Assembly: GCF_008124875.1 (NCBI RefSeq)
Contig: NZ_VNIA01000002.1
Span: 558,001-622,000, forward strand
Source of the DNA: Tenacibaculum adriaticum
GTDB taxonomy: Bacteria; Bacteroidota; Bacteroidia; Flavobacteriales; Flavobacteriaceae
DNA: 64,000 nucleotides
Direction of reading: 5' to 3'
Below are positions 18,109 to 26,289 of this stretch, piece after piece. A model generated the notes under the pieces. It was not told where the DNA came from. It ran no database searches and worked only from the letters and a program-made list of their open reading frames with translations. Position 1 is the stretch's first letter; every line of letters begins with the position of its first letter. The translations under genes and the position numbers were made by a program.

Positions 18109-18649
18109 CGTCATTACGAGGGAGAACGGCGAAGTAATCTCCTCCTAAATAAATAGATTACTTCATTCCACTGTGCTTCATTCGCAATGACGTTCTCATT
18201 CGTCATTACGAGGAGACACGACGAAGTAATCTGTTAATTACTAGTTCCTTTTATTTTTTTTGATTGCTACGATATAGAGATTGCTTCATTCCACTGTGCT
18301 TCATTCGCAATAACGTTTTCATTCGTCATTACGAGAAGACACGACGAAGTAATCTGTTAATTACTAGTTCCTTTTATTTTTTTGATTGCTACAATATAGA
18401 GATTGCTTCATTCTACTGTGCTTCATTCGCAATGACATACAATTCATCATTACGAGGAGACACGACGAAGTAATCTGTTAATTACTAGTTCCTTTTATTT
18501 TTTTGAATGCTACGATATAGAGATTGCTTCATTCCACTGTGCTTCATTCGCAATGACATACAATTCATCATTACGAGGAGACACGACGAAGTAATCCTTT
18601 CCTAAGTAAACAGATTGCTCCTGTTTCTCTACATTTCTTTCGCAATGAC
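18109..18649. repeat. five tandem palindromic repeat units of the CGTCATTACGAG family
   Basis: The 627 bases between the acyl-CoA ligase and the pseudouridine synthase hold no gene. They contain five units starting at 18109, 18201, 18324, 18445 and 18566. Each opens with CGTCATTACGAG (or CATCATTACGAG) and CGAAGTAATCT and closes with AGATTGCTTCATT...TTCGCAATGAC, so each can fold into one long hairpin. Units 2-4 repeat with a period of 121-123 bases and share the inner block TTAATTACTAGTTCCTTTTA; units 1 and 5 are shorter (84 bases) and lack it. The high identity of units 2-4 points to recent tandem duplication. Any short open frames here are by-products of the repeat. Confidence 0.92.
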
Positions 18650-18663
18650 AAAATAAAAACACG

Positions 18664-18671
18664 TAATTTTG
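18664..18671 (+). promoter_or_regulatory. -7 promoter element of the pseudouridine synthase gene
   Basis: TAATTTTG matches the consensus fully and lies 20 bases before the ATG at 18691. Only a TTTCG inside the last repeat unit could act as -33. Confidence 0.4.
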
Positions 18672-18690
18672 TCCAGCTTAAGGTGCATGC

Positions 18691-20313
18691 ATGAAAAAAC
18701 TCATTGAATTTTCTTCTGATATCAACGGAATTCCACTTCCCAAAAAATTCACCTATCCGTTTTACTACACACCTCACCCACTCGCTAAAGTTGCGGTGGA
18801 GGAATTACAGGAATATTTAAAAACCCAAACGGACTTTAAGCATAACTTCGGAATTGAAAATCCTGACGATGAAAATGCCTTAGGAAAAATGTTTGGCGTG
18901 TTAGTAGTTCAAAACTCTGCAGGAGAATTAGGGTATTTAACCGCTTTTTCTGGAAAATTAGCAGAAAAAACACAACATAAATACTTTGTACCACCTGTTT
19001 TTGATGTGTTGGATGAAAATGGTGTTTTTCGAAAAACGGAAAATGAAAACAACCAAATCAATCTTCAAATTGAAGAACTGAGTACTCACAAAGAATATCT
19101 TCGGCTAAAAAAACAGTTTACAAAAACCCAAAAACTGCATCATACCTTACTGAAAGAAGCACAACGGATAATAAAAAAGCGACGCAAAGCAAGAAAACTT
19201 GAACAAAGCCCAGATAATCAACTTAATATTAACGAGGAGTTTTATGTACGTGAATACGAAGTGTATTTAAACGATAAAATTTTACCCTTACAAGAACAAT
19301 TTGAAGTCTATCAAACCCAAATTGATGCCTTAAAAAAGCAACGAAAGCAAAAATCCGCTTGGGTGCAACAAGAAGTATTTAAGCAATATCAATTTTTAAA
19401 TGCTGAGGGAAGCACACAGAATTTATTAGACATTTTTAAAGATTCTAACCAAAACATTCCGGCAGGTGCGGGCGATTGTTGCGCACCCAAATTGTTACAA
19501 TACGCTTTTTTACACCACCTCACTCCTATTGCTATAGCAGAGTTTTGGTGGGGAAAACCAGTAACTACATCCGTACGAAAACACCAATACTTCTACCCTG
19601 CTTGCTCGGGAAAATGCAAACCTATTTTAACGCACATGTTACAAGGTTTACAGGTAGATGAAAATCCGTTACTCGCAGAATTACAAACCGAAAAAGAACT
19701 CGAAATTGTGTTTGAAGACGAGTTCTTATTAATAGTAAACAAACCTGCAGAGTTTTTATCAGCTCCAGGAAAAGAAATTGAAGACTCGGTGTATAGCCGC
19801 ATACAACAACAATACCCCGAAGCTACAGGACCTTTACTAGTACACAGGCTCGACATGTCTACCTCGGGTATTTTGCTCGTTGCCAAAAACAAAAACATAC
19901 ACCAAGCCTTACAAAAACAGTTTTTAGACAAAACCGTACAAAAACGCTATGTAGCTTTGTTAGATGGCGAGTTAACCGAAAATAGTGGTACGATTAACTT
20001 ACCGTTACGCCTAGACTTAGACGACCGCCCCAAACAAGTAGTATGTTACGAACATGGGAAACCTGCGGTAACGAAATGGGAAGTTATCGAAGTTACTAAC
20101 CACCAAACTAAAGTATATTTATATCCAATTACGGGGCGTACACACCAACTGCGTATGCACGTTGCACACTCTTTAGGGTTACATACGCCTATTATAGGCG
20201 ATGATTTATACGGACAAAAAGCCAACCGATTACACTTACACGCCGAAAGCATTACGTTTACACACCCAAAAACCAAACAAAAAGTAACCTTTACCGTGAA
20301 AACCCCTTTTTAA
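18691..20313 (+). CDS. RluA-family RNA pseudouridine synthase with long N-terminal extension
   Basis: The 540-residue protein converts uridine to pseudouridine in rRNA or tRNA. The catalytic domain occupies about residues 340-540 and contains VHRLDMSTSGILLVAK with the catalytic aspartate and the later PITGRTHQLRMHVAHSLG and IIGDDLYG motifs. Ahead of it lie about 340 residues that the short RluA enzymes lack: a globular start, a charged predicted coiled coil (about 125-240) and a cysteine-containing block (PAGAGDCCAPKLL and YPACSGKCKPIL, four cysteines that could bind zinc). Flavobacterial proteins of this long form are known only from sequence, as far as I can recall. The target RNA is not evident. 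Confidence 0.9.
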   Translation: MKKLIEFSSDINGIPLPKKFTYPFYYTPHPLAKVAVEELQEYLKTQTDFKHNFGIENPDDENALGKMFGVLVVQNSAGELGYLTAFSGKLAEKTQHKYFVPPVFDVLDENGVFRKTENENNQINLQIEELSTHKEYLRLKKQFTKTQKLHHTLLKEAQRIIKKRRKARKLEQSPDNQLNINEEFYVREYEVYLNDKILPLQEQFEVYQTQIDALKKQRKQKSAWVQQEVFKQYQFLNAEGSTQNLLDIFKDSNQNIPAGAGDCCAPKLLQYAFLHHLTPIAIAEFWWGKPVTTSVRKHQYFYPACSGKCKPILTHMLQGLQVDENPLLAELQTEKELEIVFEDEFLLIVNKPAEFLSAPGKEIEDSVYSRIQQQYPEATGPLLVHRLDMSTSGILLVAKNKNIHQALQKQFLDKTVQKRYVALLDGELTENSGTINLPLRLDLDDRPKQVVCYEHGKPAVTKWEVIEVTNHQTKVYLYPITGRTHQLRMHVAHSLGLHTPIIGDDLYGQKANRLHLHAESITFTHPKTKQKVTFTVKTPF

Positions 20314-20480
20314 ATTGCGGAAAAACACAGTTTTAAATGCGGAAAACCGCAAGCTTCTTTGTTTTTTTCTTTTTATGTTTGAGGAATAACTAACTATTAT
20401 AACTCGTATTACTTTTTTCTCTTATCCCCAAAATACACACGGATATAAAATATAAAAGTTGGCTTATAACGAGTTAGCAA
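20314..20480. repeat. dispersed intergenic element, subtype with CTTATCCxCAAAATA block
   Basis: This leader in front of the helicase gene shares most of its length with 37769-37958: AAATTGCGGAAA, TAACTAACTATTA, TTACTTTTTTCTCTTATCC, CAAAATA and ACACGGATATAAAA occur in the same order. It ends in a short inverted repeat, TAACTCGT (20400) with ACGAGTTA (20469). A related but shortened copy is at 33040-33157. The three copies all stand directly ahead of accessory genes. Confidence 0.75.
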
Positions 20481-20506
20481 CAAGCCACCGAAAACCGTAA
20501 ATCCGA

Positions 20507-23206
20507 ATGAGTAAAATCACTTCCCAAATACTTGATATTGATAAAACAATTTGTAAAAACATTGAGAAATTTGATGTCAATGAAAGAGGGTTATTATCAC
20601 AAAATATTTTGTCTCAACTTAGGAATTATGTTGAACATATTGCTCTAAAAGTTTTTGAAGATGCACAACAAACAGAACTAAATAATAGCTATGAAAATAT
20701 TCAGAATGCTATTGAATATATTAAAGCTAGAGGCGACTTAAAATTTTTATCAAGATTTCATAAGCTTTTACAAATTACAGCTTCACATTATACACTAAAT
20801 GAAGAAAGTTCAGAAAGATTAATACTCAAATACTTTGAGTACCTCATTAAAATTAAATCTTTTCTTTACAAATCATATAATTTAGATGTTCTGCACAATC
20901 TAAAAGATTTTCCAATCCAAACAGATTCTAACTTAAAGGAATATTATGAAAAAATTTCTTCATTAATTAAACAGCCTGAAGGGAATAGAAAAAAAACTAA
21001 TTATAAAGACAGATATTATATTCAGAAAATTAAACCATTTTTTGTAGAAAATGAAATATTCTATGAAGTAACTTTTCGTAGGGCTAATGATTACACGAGT
21101 AAATTTGACCGAATAATTGCTTTTACCAAGCTTGAAATACTTGAAAAGTATGCAGTAAAACTATCAATAAGCACAGACTTTATAGAGATTTTAGATAAAA
21201 AAATGCCTATACAAATCATTGATAGTTGGGAGGTTTCAATACGACCTTGTGAAATAGATAATTTTGCAAAAATTTTTGGAGTGAAATCTAAAATTAGTAG
21301 TGGGAAGGAATCTTTTGAGCTAATGAAATATTTAACATCTTCTGGTTTAAATTTAATTGAGATTATTAGTCTTAATGATTGGTACTATGAATATGTTAGA
21401 AAGACAGTTACAGAAAAAGCCAAATCTTCTCGAATATTCCAAATATTGGATGAATGTAGAAAAATGAGTAACGCAAAAAATGATGGCTATAATTTAATTA
21501 GATATTTACTACTAAGACTGAACAATAAAATAATTAAAAAACAATACACAAATTCACCTTGTAAATTTTTATCAAATTTAAATTTAGAATTTGGGTGTAT
21601 TCCTTTTGACCAAATGCCATTTAATTCAGCACTAATTAATCACAATCCAAAACTAAATGACCTTTTTGCATCTATCGATACTGAAGATAGAAAACACGAA
21701 ATTTTAGCAAGACATATTAAAAACAATACAGAACAAAAAGGACAATTATTTACAGCTATAGATGAGATTGAAAGTTTTGAAAATGTTGAAGAACTTATAA
21801 GTCAATGGAATGATAATTTATATTGGAAACACAAAAATAGACGAATAGAAAGTTTTAAAAAAAATGTATTTATTAAAGGTTACGAAGCCGATACTTTTAA
21901 CATCATAAACAAACTAAAAGACATATCATCAACAGGAATTAAAAATTATAAAAACTCAATTGAATCTTGGCTTAATTCAACTGCTTATAAAATTGATTGT
22001 GAAGAAAAAAAATCTGCTCTTAAGAACTTATTCGAAATCTCAAAAGTAGCTTTGATTTATGGAGCTGCTGGAACAGGTAAATCAACTATGATTAACCATA
22101 TTTCAAACTTTTTTGACAAAGAAAGTAAATTGTATTTAGCAAATACAAATCCTGCTGTTGATAATTTAAAACGTAATATAAAAGTTGCTAATTGCACTTT
22201 CAAAACCATAACTAAATTCTCTTACAGCCGACAAACTGAATACGATATTTTAATTATAGATGAATGTAGTACAGTAAGTAATTCAGATATGCTTAAAATA
22301 TTGAACAAAGCAAAGTTTAGATTGCTTATTCTTGTTGGCGATGTTTTTCAAATAGAATCAATCCTTTTTGGTAATTGGTTCAGTTTAATAAAATATTTTA
22401 TTCCAGAATCTTCAGTATTTGAATTAGAAAAACCATATCGAAGTAATAATCAAGATTTATTGAGACTTTGGGAAAGAGTAAGAAACATTGAAGACAATAT
22501 TTTAGAAACTTTAACTAAAAATGGATATTCTAAAACACTTGACGATTCAATTTTTCAAAATGCAGAAGAGGACGAGATAATACTTTGCTTAAATTACGAT
22601 GGACTTTACGGCATAAACAATATAAATTCATTTTTACAAAGCAGTAATTCTAATCAAGCATTTGTTTGGGGTACACAAACTTACAAGGTAGAAGACCCAA
22701 TAATTTTTAACGAATCAGGTCGCTTTTCACCTTTAATTTATAATAATCTAAAAGGTAAAATCTCAAGAATTGAATTACTTGATGAACAAATTCAGTTTGA
22801 CATTGAAGTCAATCTAGTACTGAATGAATTCGACACTGAAGGGTATGATTTTGAACTCTTAGAAGATTCTGCCAATGGAAATTCCGTAATTCGATTTACT
22901 GTCGACAAGTATAAAAGCACTGATGATGACGATGACGATTCTAGTAATATTATTCCTTTTCAAGTAGCTTATGCAGTTTCTATACATAAAGCACAAGGGT
23001 TAGAATATAACTCTGTGAAAATTGTGATAACAGATGAAGTAGAAGAGATGATTTCTCACAATATTTTTTACACAGCAATTACACGAGCAAAAGAAAATTT
23101 GAAAATTTATTGGACACCCGAATCTGAAAAGAATATTATAGAAAGTTTTAAAACAAAGTTTAACAAAAAGGACTATGCTTTACTCAAAATAAAGAACAGT
23201 CTTTAA
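20507..23206 (+). CDS. superfamily 1 helicase with large uncharacterised N-terminus
   Basis: The 899-residue protein ends in a RecD/UvrD-like SF1 motor: Walker A GAAGTGKST (519-527), DEXX-box LIIDECST with Asp585-Glu586, motif III LILVGDVFQIES, a late SIHKAQGLEYNSVKIVI (motif V region) and TAITRAKENLKIYW with the arginine finger candidate Arg860. A run of aspartates (STDDDDDDSS) marks a linker just before motif V. The first 500 residues match no family I recognise. It is a single-gene cargo on the + strand, bracketed by two kinds of intergenic palindrome, which is the setting of many one-gene defence proteins; a role against phage or plasmid DNA is a guess. Confidence 0.85.
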   Translation: MSKITSQILDIDKTICKNIEKFDVNERGLLSQNILSQLRNYVEHIALKVFEDAQQTELNNSYENIQNAIEYIKARGDLKFLSRFHKLLQITASHYTLNEESSERLILKYFEYLIKIKSFLYKSYNLDVLHNLKDFPIQTDSNLKEYYEKISSLIKQPEGNRKKTNYKDRYYIQKIKPFFVENEIFYEVTFRRANDYTSKFDRIIAFTKLEILEKYAVKLSISTDFIEILDKKMPIQIIDSWEVSIRPCEIDNFAKIFGVKSKISSGKESFELMKYLTSSGLNLIEIISLNDWYYEYVRKTVTEKAKSSRIFQILDECRKMSNAKNDGYNLIRYLLLRLNNKIIKKQYTNSPCKFLSNLNLEFGCIPFDQMPFNSALINHNPKLNDLFASIDTEDRKHEILARHIKNNTEQKGQLFTAIDEIESFENVEELISQWNDNLYWKHKNRRIESFKKNVFIKGYEADTFNIINKLKDISSTGIKNYKNSIESWLNSTAYKIDCEEKKSALKNLFEISKVALIYGAAGTGKSTMINHISNFFDKESKLYLANTNPAVDNLKRNIKVANCTFKTITKFSYSRQTEYDILIIDECSTVSNSDMLKILNKAKFRLLILVGDVFQIESILFGNWFSLIKYFIPESSVFELEKPYRSNNQDLLRLWERVRNIEDNILETLTKNGYSKTLDDSIFQNAEEDEIILCLNYDGLYGINNINSFLQSSNSNQAFVWGTQTYKVEDPIIFNESGRFSPLIYNNLKGKISRIELLDEQIQFDIEVNLVLNEFDTEGYDFELLEDSANGNSVIRFTVDKYKSTDDDDDDSSNIIPFQVAYAVSIHKAQGLEYNSVKIVITDEVEEMISHNIFYTAITRAKENLKIYWTPESEKNIIESFKTKFNKKDYALLKIKNSL

Positions 23207-23224
23207 TTAGTAAAAAGGCCAGTT

Positions 23225-23356
23225 GCTAACAACGTGTATAATTCATTGCTAGTTACAGCCTACTTACGAAAGTCCTCGCGGACTTTCTATCTGTGATTTA
23301 TTTGCTAACTTTAGTGCTTAAACACGCAACGAAATCATACACAAACACGTTGTAGC
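23225..23356. repeat. attC-like palindromic element E1 (after the helicase)
   Basis: The ends pair: CTAACAACGTGTATAATT opens the element and AAATCATACACAAACACGTTGTAG closes it, leaving extra bases on one arm. The centre is a perfect hairpin GAAAGTCC-TCGC-GGACTTTC (23268-23287). Three more copies with the same order of blocks are at 23853, 34532 and 41592. It starts 19 bases after the helicase stop. Confidence 0.85.
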
Positions 23357-23378
23357 ACATTTGAATAAAACGCTCTAA

Positions 23379-23843
23379 ATGAATAAAATTGAAATAATAA
23401 ATTACGAATCACAATATCAAGAAGACTATAAAAGATTATCTTTAGAATGGCTGAATGAAAACAATTTATATGAGGATGCTGATGGACAGATGCTCGACCA
23501 TCCGAAAATAGAAGTATTGAATAAAGGAGGGTTTATTTATCTAGCTAAGATAAATTCTCAAATTGTAGGTACTATCACTATAATTCCTTCAGACAATAAC
23601 TCATTCGAAATATTAAAACTTGGAGTAAGCAAAAATTATCAGCGTCTTGGAATTGGAAGAATTCTTATGGAATTTTGCATACAACAATCAAAAATATTAA
23701 ATGCCAGAAAAATCATACTTGAAACAAACACCAAACTTGAAAGTGCAATTCGTTTATATACCAAATTGGGATTCAAAGAAATAGTATATCAAAACAATAA
23801 ATATGAAATGTCTGATTTTAAAATGGAATTACTTTTGAAATAA
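23379..23843 (+). CDS. GNAT-family N-acetyltransferase
   Basis: The 154-residue protein has the GNAT fold: an N-terminal strand-helix region with FIYLAKINSQIVGTITIIP (strands 2-4), the acetyl-CoA pyrophosphate loop GVSKNYQRLGIGRILMEF (motif A, Q/RxxGxG/A present), ILETNTKL and ESAIRLYTKLGFKEIVYQ at the end. Such enzymes acetylate small amines, antibiotics or protein N-termini; the acceptor is not predictable. It occupies a single-gene cassette between elements E1 and E2. Confidence 0.92.
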   Translation: MNKIEIINYESQYQEDYKRLSLEWLNENNLYEDADGQMLDHPKIEVLNKGGFIYLAKINSQIVGTITIIPSDNNSFEILKLGVSKNYQRLGIGRILMEFCIQQSKILNARKIILETNTKLESAIRLYTKLGFKEIVYQNNKYEMSDFKMELLLK

Positions 23844-23852
23844 ATAAAAACG

Positions 23853-23985
23853 TGCAACAACACGGTGTATAATTCATTGCTAGTACTCGCCTACTTACGA
23901 AAATCCTCACGGATTTTCTATTCGGTTTGTATTTGCAAATTTAGTTGCTGAAACACGTAACTACTCATAGCCGAGACCGTTCTCC
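23853..23985. repeat. attC-like palindromic element E2 (after the acetyltransferase)
   Basis: Same design as E1: GCAACAACACGGTGTATAATT opens, ACTCATAGCCGAGACCGTT closes, and the centre is GAAAATCC-TCAC-GGATTTTC (23899-23918). It starts ten bases after the acetyltransferase stop. The two arms are less well matched than in E1, as if one end had been exchanged. Confidence 0.85.
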
Positions 23986-23998
23986 CCAAACCCAAAAA

Positions 23999-24754
23999 AT
24001 GATAGTTAAAAACGATAATTTAGATATCCCACATGGAAATACCGTTATTTGGAGGTATGTTGGTTTAGACAAGTTTCTCGACTTACTCATGTCTCAAGAA
24101 TTGTTCTTTTCGAACGCTGCAAAAATGTCTGACAAATATGAAGGATTGATCCCAAAACGGAATCAAGATTACTTGCTTAAATCCATCAAAAATGGTGGAC
24201 TTTCACGAGAAGAAGCCGAACTAGAAAGACAAGCTCGGTTGCGAGAAATTCATTCTTTAAAAGAGCTTACCTTATTAAATTGTTGGACGATAAATCAAAA
24301 CGAATCCTATGCGTTATGGAAAATATACTTGGGCGGTGCTAAATCTGGAGTTGCCATTAGAACCACCGTTTCTAAGCTTACCCGAGCTATTAAAAAAGGA
24401 AATGATCCTTTTAAAGAAGATATCTTTTTATCAAAAGTAAAATACACAGATTTTATTAAAGACGAGCCAGAAAACAGGTTCAACGTTATTACTACTAAAA
24501 ATAAATTTTACGATTACGAAAAAGAATTAAGACTGTTTATTTTTCATCATCCGTTATCAGAAGGCGGCATACCTACTCCGTATGATATTTCTGTGGGAAG
24601 AAGATTAAAAGTCGATTTAAACGAGCTAATTGATGAAATTTATCTGAGTCCGTTTGTTGGAAAATGGTTTGACAAAAGCTTCATAGAAATTCTAAATAAA
24701 ATTCATCCGAGTTTGAGTGAAAAAATAAAGAACTCAGAAATATTAGATGAATAA
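23999..24754 (+). CDS. DUF2971 family protein
   Basis: The start is placed at the ATG at 23999, because the longer open frame begins inside the palindromic element E2. This gives 251 residues. Features typical of DUF2971 are an opening VIWRYVGLDKFLDLLMSQELFFSNAAKMSDKYEG (a 'residues become visible to the fold' segment seen at the start of the family; split in two blocks RYVGLDKFLDLL and FFSNAAKMSDKYEG), LLNCWTINQNESYALWKIY, and FYDYEKELRLFIF near residue 180. The biochemical activity of the family is not known to me. It is followed after 60 bases by a small two-helix membrane protein, and the two probably form one unit. Confidence 0.75.
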   Translation: MIVKNDNLDIPHGNTVIWRYVGLDKFLDLLMSQELFFSNAAKMSDKYEGLIPKRNQDYLLKSIKNGGLSREEAELERQARLREIHSLKELTLLNCWTINQNESYALWKIYLGGAKSGVAIRTTVSKLTRAIKKGNDPFKEDIFLSKVKYTDFIKDEPENRFNVITTKNKFYDYEKELRLFIFHHPLSEGGIPTPYDISVGRRLKVDLNELIDEIYLSPFVGKWFDKSFIEILNKIHPSLSEKIKNSEILDE

Positions 24755-24814
24755 AACAAGGCAAAATCTTTTTTATATTAGCACTTTCTACATTCTATTT
24801 AAACGACCAAACTA

Positions 24815-25288
24815 ATGCAAGAAACCGTATCGAAGTATGAAATTCTAGAAAAAGAAGTTTCAGAAATGGCTCTTAGAACCTCATTATGGAGTAAAGAAAA
24901 CAAACGAAAATCCTTTCGTATTTATATTAGTATCTCTATTTCCTCTGTACTCATCACCTTTTTGGTAGCTATTGGTAATGATATTCCTGAACATCTACGT
25001 TTTATAGTTAAAATTATCACACTATTTTTTAGTGGATTAACTACGGTATTAGCTGCTTGGGATGGATTTTACAATCATAAACAACTATGGATTAACTACG
25101 GGGAAACAAGAGATCATCTTAAATCTATTCAATTAAAGTTAAAGCTCTTAAATACGAGTGAAAGAAATGACGACCAAATTCTTAACAGAATTTATAAAGA
25201 ATTTCAAGATCTCCTTCATAACAGTAACTCTAAATGGAGAGAGCTAAGGGTTGAAGAAACGAAAGCAACGTCAAAGTCTTCAGAGTAG
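24815..25288 (+). CDS. SLATT/DUF4231-like two-helix membrane protein
   Basis: The 157-residue protein has a charged N-terminal helix, two adjacent transmembrane helices (about 33-52, ISISISSVLITFLVAIGN, and about 62-82, VKIITLFFSGLTTVLAAWDG), the conserved-looking WINYGETRDHLKS and a long C-terminal helix. This is the layout of SLATT-type domains, which Burroughs and colleagues proposed to be pore-forming effectors in nucleotide-dependent conflict systems. Here it sits directly after a DUF2971 gene. A membrane-depolarising effector is the attractive reading, but no sensor or nucleotide cyclase is next to it. Confidence 0.65.
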   Translation: MQETVSKYEILEKEVSEMALRTSLWSKENKRKSFRIYISISISSVLITFLVAIGNDIPEHLRFIVKIITLFFSGLTTVLAAWDGFYNHKQLWINYGETRDHLKSIQLKLKLLNTSERNDDQILNRIYKEFQDLLHNSNSKWRELRVEETKATSKSSE

Positions 25289-25373
25289 TTTGTTTTAACT
25301 ACACTAAAAGGCGCTTTGGCTACATTCGTTACTATGTTGTTTCGCAACTTTGTAGAAACAAAAACATAGAAAA

Positions 25374-26276
25374 ATGAAAATTGTAGTAACAGGTTCTTTA
25401 GGGAACATCAGCAAGCCGCTTACACAAGAATTAGTACAAAAAGGACACTCGGTTACCGTAATCAGTAGTAACCCCGAAAGACAAAAGGAGATTGAAGCCA
25501 TTGGTGCAAAAGCAGCCATTGGTACAATGCAAGATGTTGATTTTCTAACAACAACGTTTACAGGTGCAGATGTAGTGTATTGCATGGAAGCACTTGGAGC
25601 TGGTGCTTTTTTCGACCCAAATCTTGATCTTTTTGTAGCAATTAATACGATTGTTACTAATTACAAACAAGCCATAGAACAATCAGGCGTAAAACAGATC
25701 GTTCATTTAAGTAGTGTTGGTGCTCATACCAATAAAGATAACGGAAGTCTTACAATGCATTATAATGCAGAAAAGATTATCAATGAATTACCTAGTGATG
25801 TTTCTATTAAATTTATGCGTCCTGTAGGTTTTTTTACCAATTTATTACGATCTATTCCAACAATAAAAGCTCAAGGAGGATTTATCTCTAATTATGGTGG
25901 CGGTACTAAAGAACCTTGGGTTTCTCCTTTGGATATTGCATCTGTTATTACTGAAGAAATAGAATTGCCTTTTAACGGAAGAACCGTTCGTTACATTGCT
26001 AGCGAAGAAGCTTCTCCCAATGAAATTGCGAAAGTTTTAGGAGAAGAAATTGGAGATCCTGATTTAAAATGGATGGTGATTTCTGATGAACAATTACTCA
26101 ATGGTATGATTTCAGCAGGAATGAATCCGCAAATAGCCGAAGGTTTTGTAGAAATGCAAGCAAGCCAAGGCAGCGGATTGTTATACGAAGATTATTACCG
26201 TAACGAGCCAACATTAGGCAAAACAAAACTATCCGATTTTAAAAAGGAATTTGCAAAGGTTTTTAACCAACAATAA
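25374..26276 (+). CDS. NmrA-like NAD(P)-binding protein
   Basis: The 300-residue protein is an atypical short-chain dehydrogenase of the NmrA/HSCARG type. It opens with the dinucleotide-binding loop MKIVVTGSLGNISKPLTQEL and VTVISSNPERQKEIE, which selects the ribose or phosphate; IVHLSSVGAHTN occupies the place of the classical catalytic serine region, but no YxxxK follows at the usual distance (HYNAEK is the nearest, with a shifted spacing). It may be a redox sensor or a reductase. It is 13 bases upstream of an AraC-type gene. A sequence AACTTTGTAG at 25346, shared with the gene at 27326, may be part of its promoter. Confidence 0.85.
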   Translation: MKIVVTGSLGNISKPLTQELVQKGHSVTVISSNPERQKEIEAIGAKAAIGTMQDVDFLTTTFTGADVVYCMEALGAGAFFDPNLDLFVAINTIVTNYKQAIEQSGVKQIVHLSSVGAHTNKDNGSLTMHYNAEKIINELPSDVSIKFMRPVGFFTNLLRSIPTIKAQGGFISNYGGGTKEPWVSPLDIASVITEEIELPFNGRTVRYIASEEASPNEIAKVLGEEIGDPDLKWMVISDEQLLNGMISAGMNPQIAEGFVEMQASQGSGLLYEDYYRNEPTLGKTKLSDFKKEFAKVFNQQ

Positions 26277-26289
26277 TTAACTTTACTAA

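Noticed and set aside
18264..18473. A 69-codon open frame in the region after the acyl-CoA ligases.
   Set aside because: It lies entirely inside the tandem palindromic repeats and simply translates two repeat units; no start signal or family supports it.
18109..18649. The regular repeats as a CRISPR array.
   Set aside because: The period is about 121 bases, the spacers are themselves repeated and each unit is a palindrome; no cas gene is present.
19593..19931. A 112-codon minus-strand frame opposite the pseudouridine synthase.
   Set aside because: It overlaps the catalytic domain of a well-supported gene and shows low-complexity cysteine and serine composition.
23225..23356. Elements E1-E6 as ordinary rho-independent terminators.
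   Set aside because: They are 130-200 bases long, have conserved non-stem blocks and paired ends, and no T-run follows the central hairpin. They might still stop transcription as a side effect.
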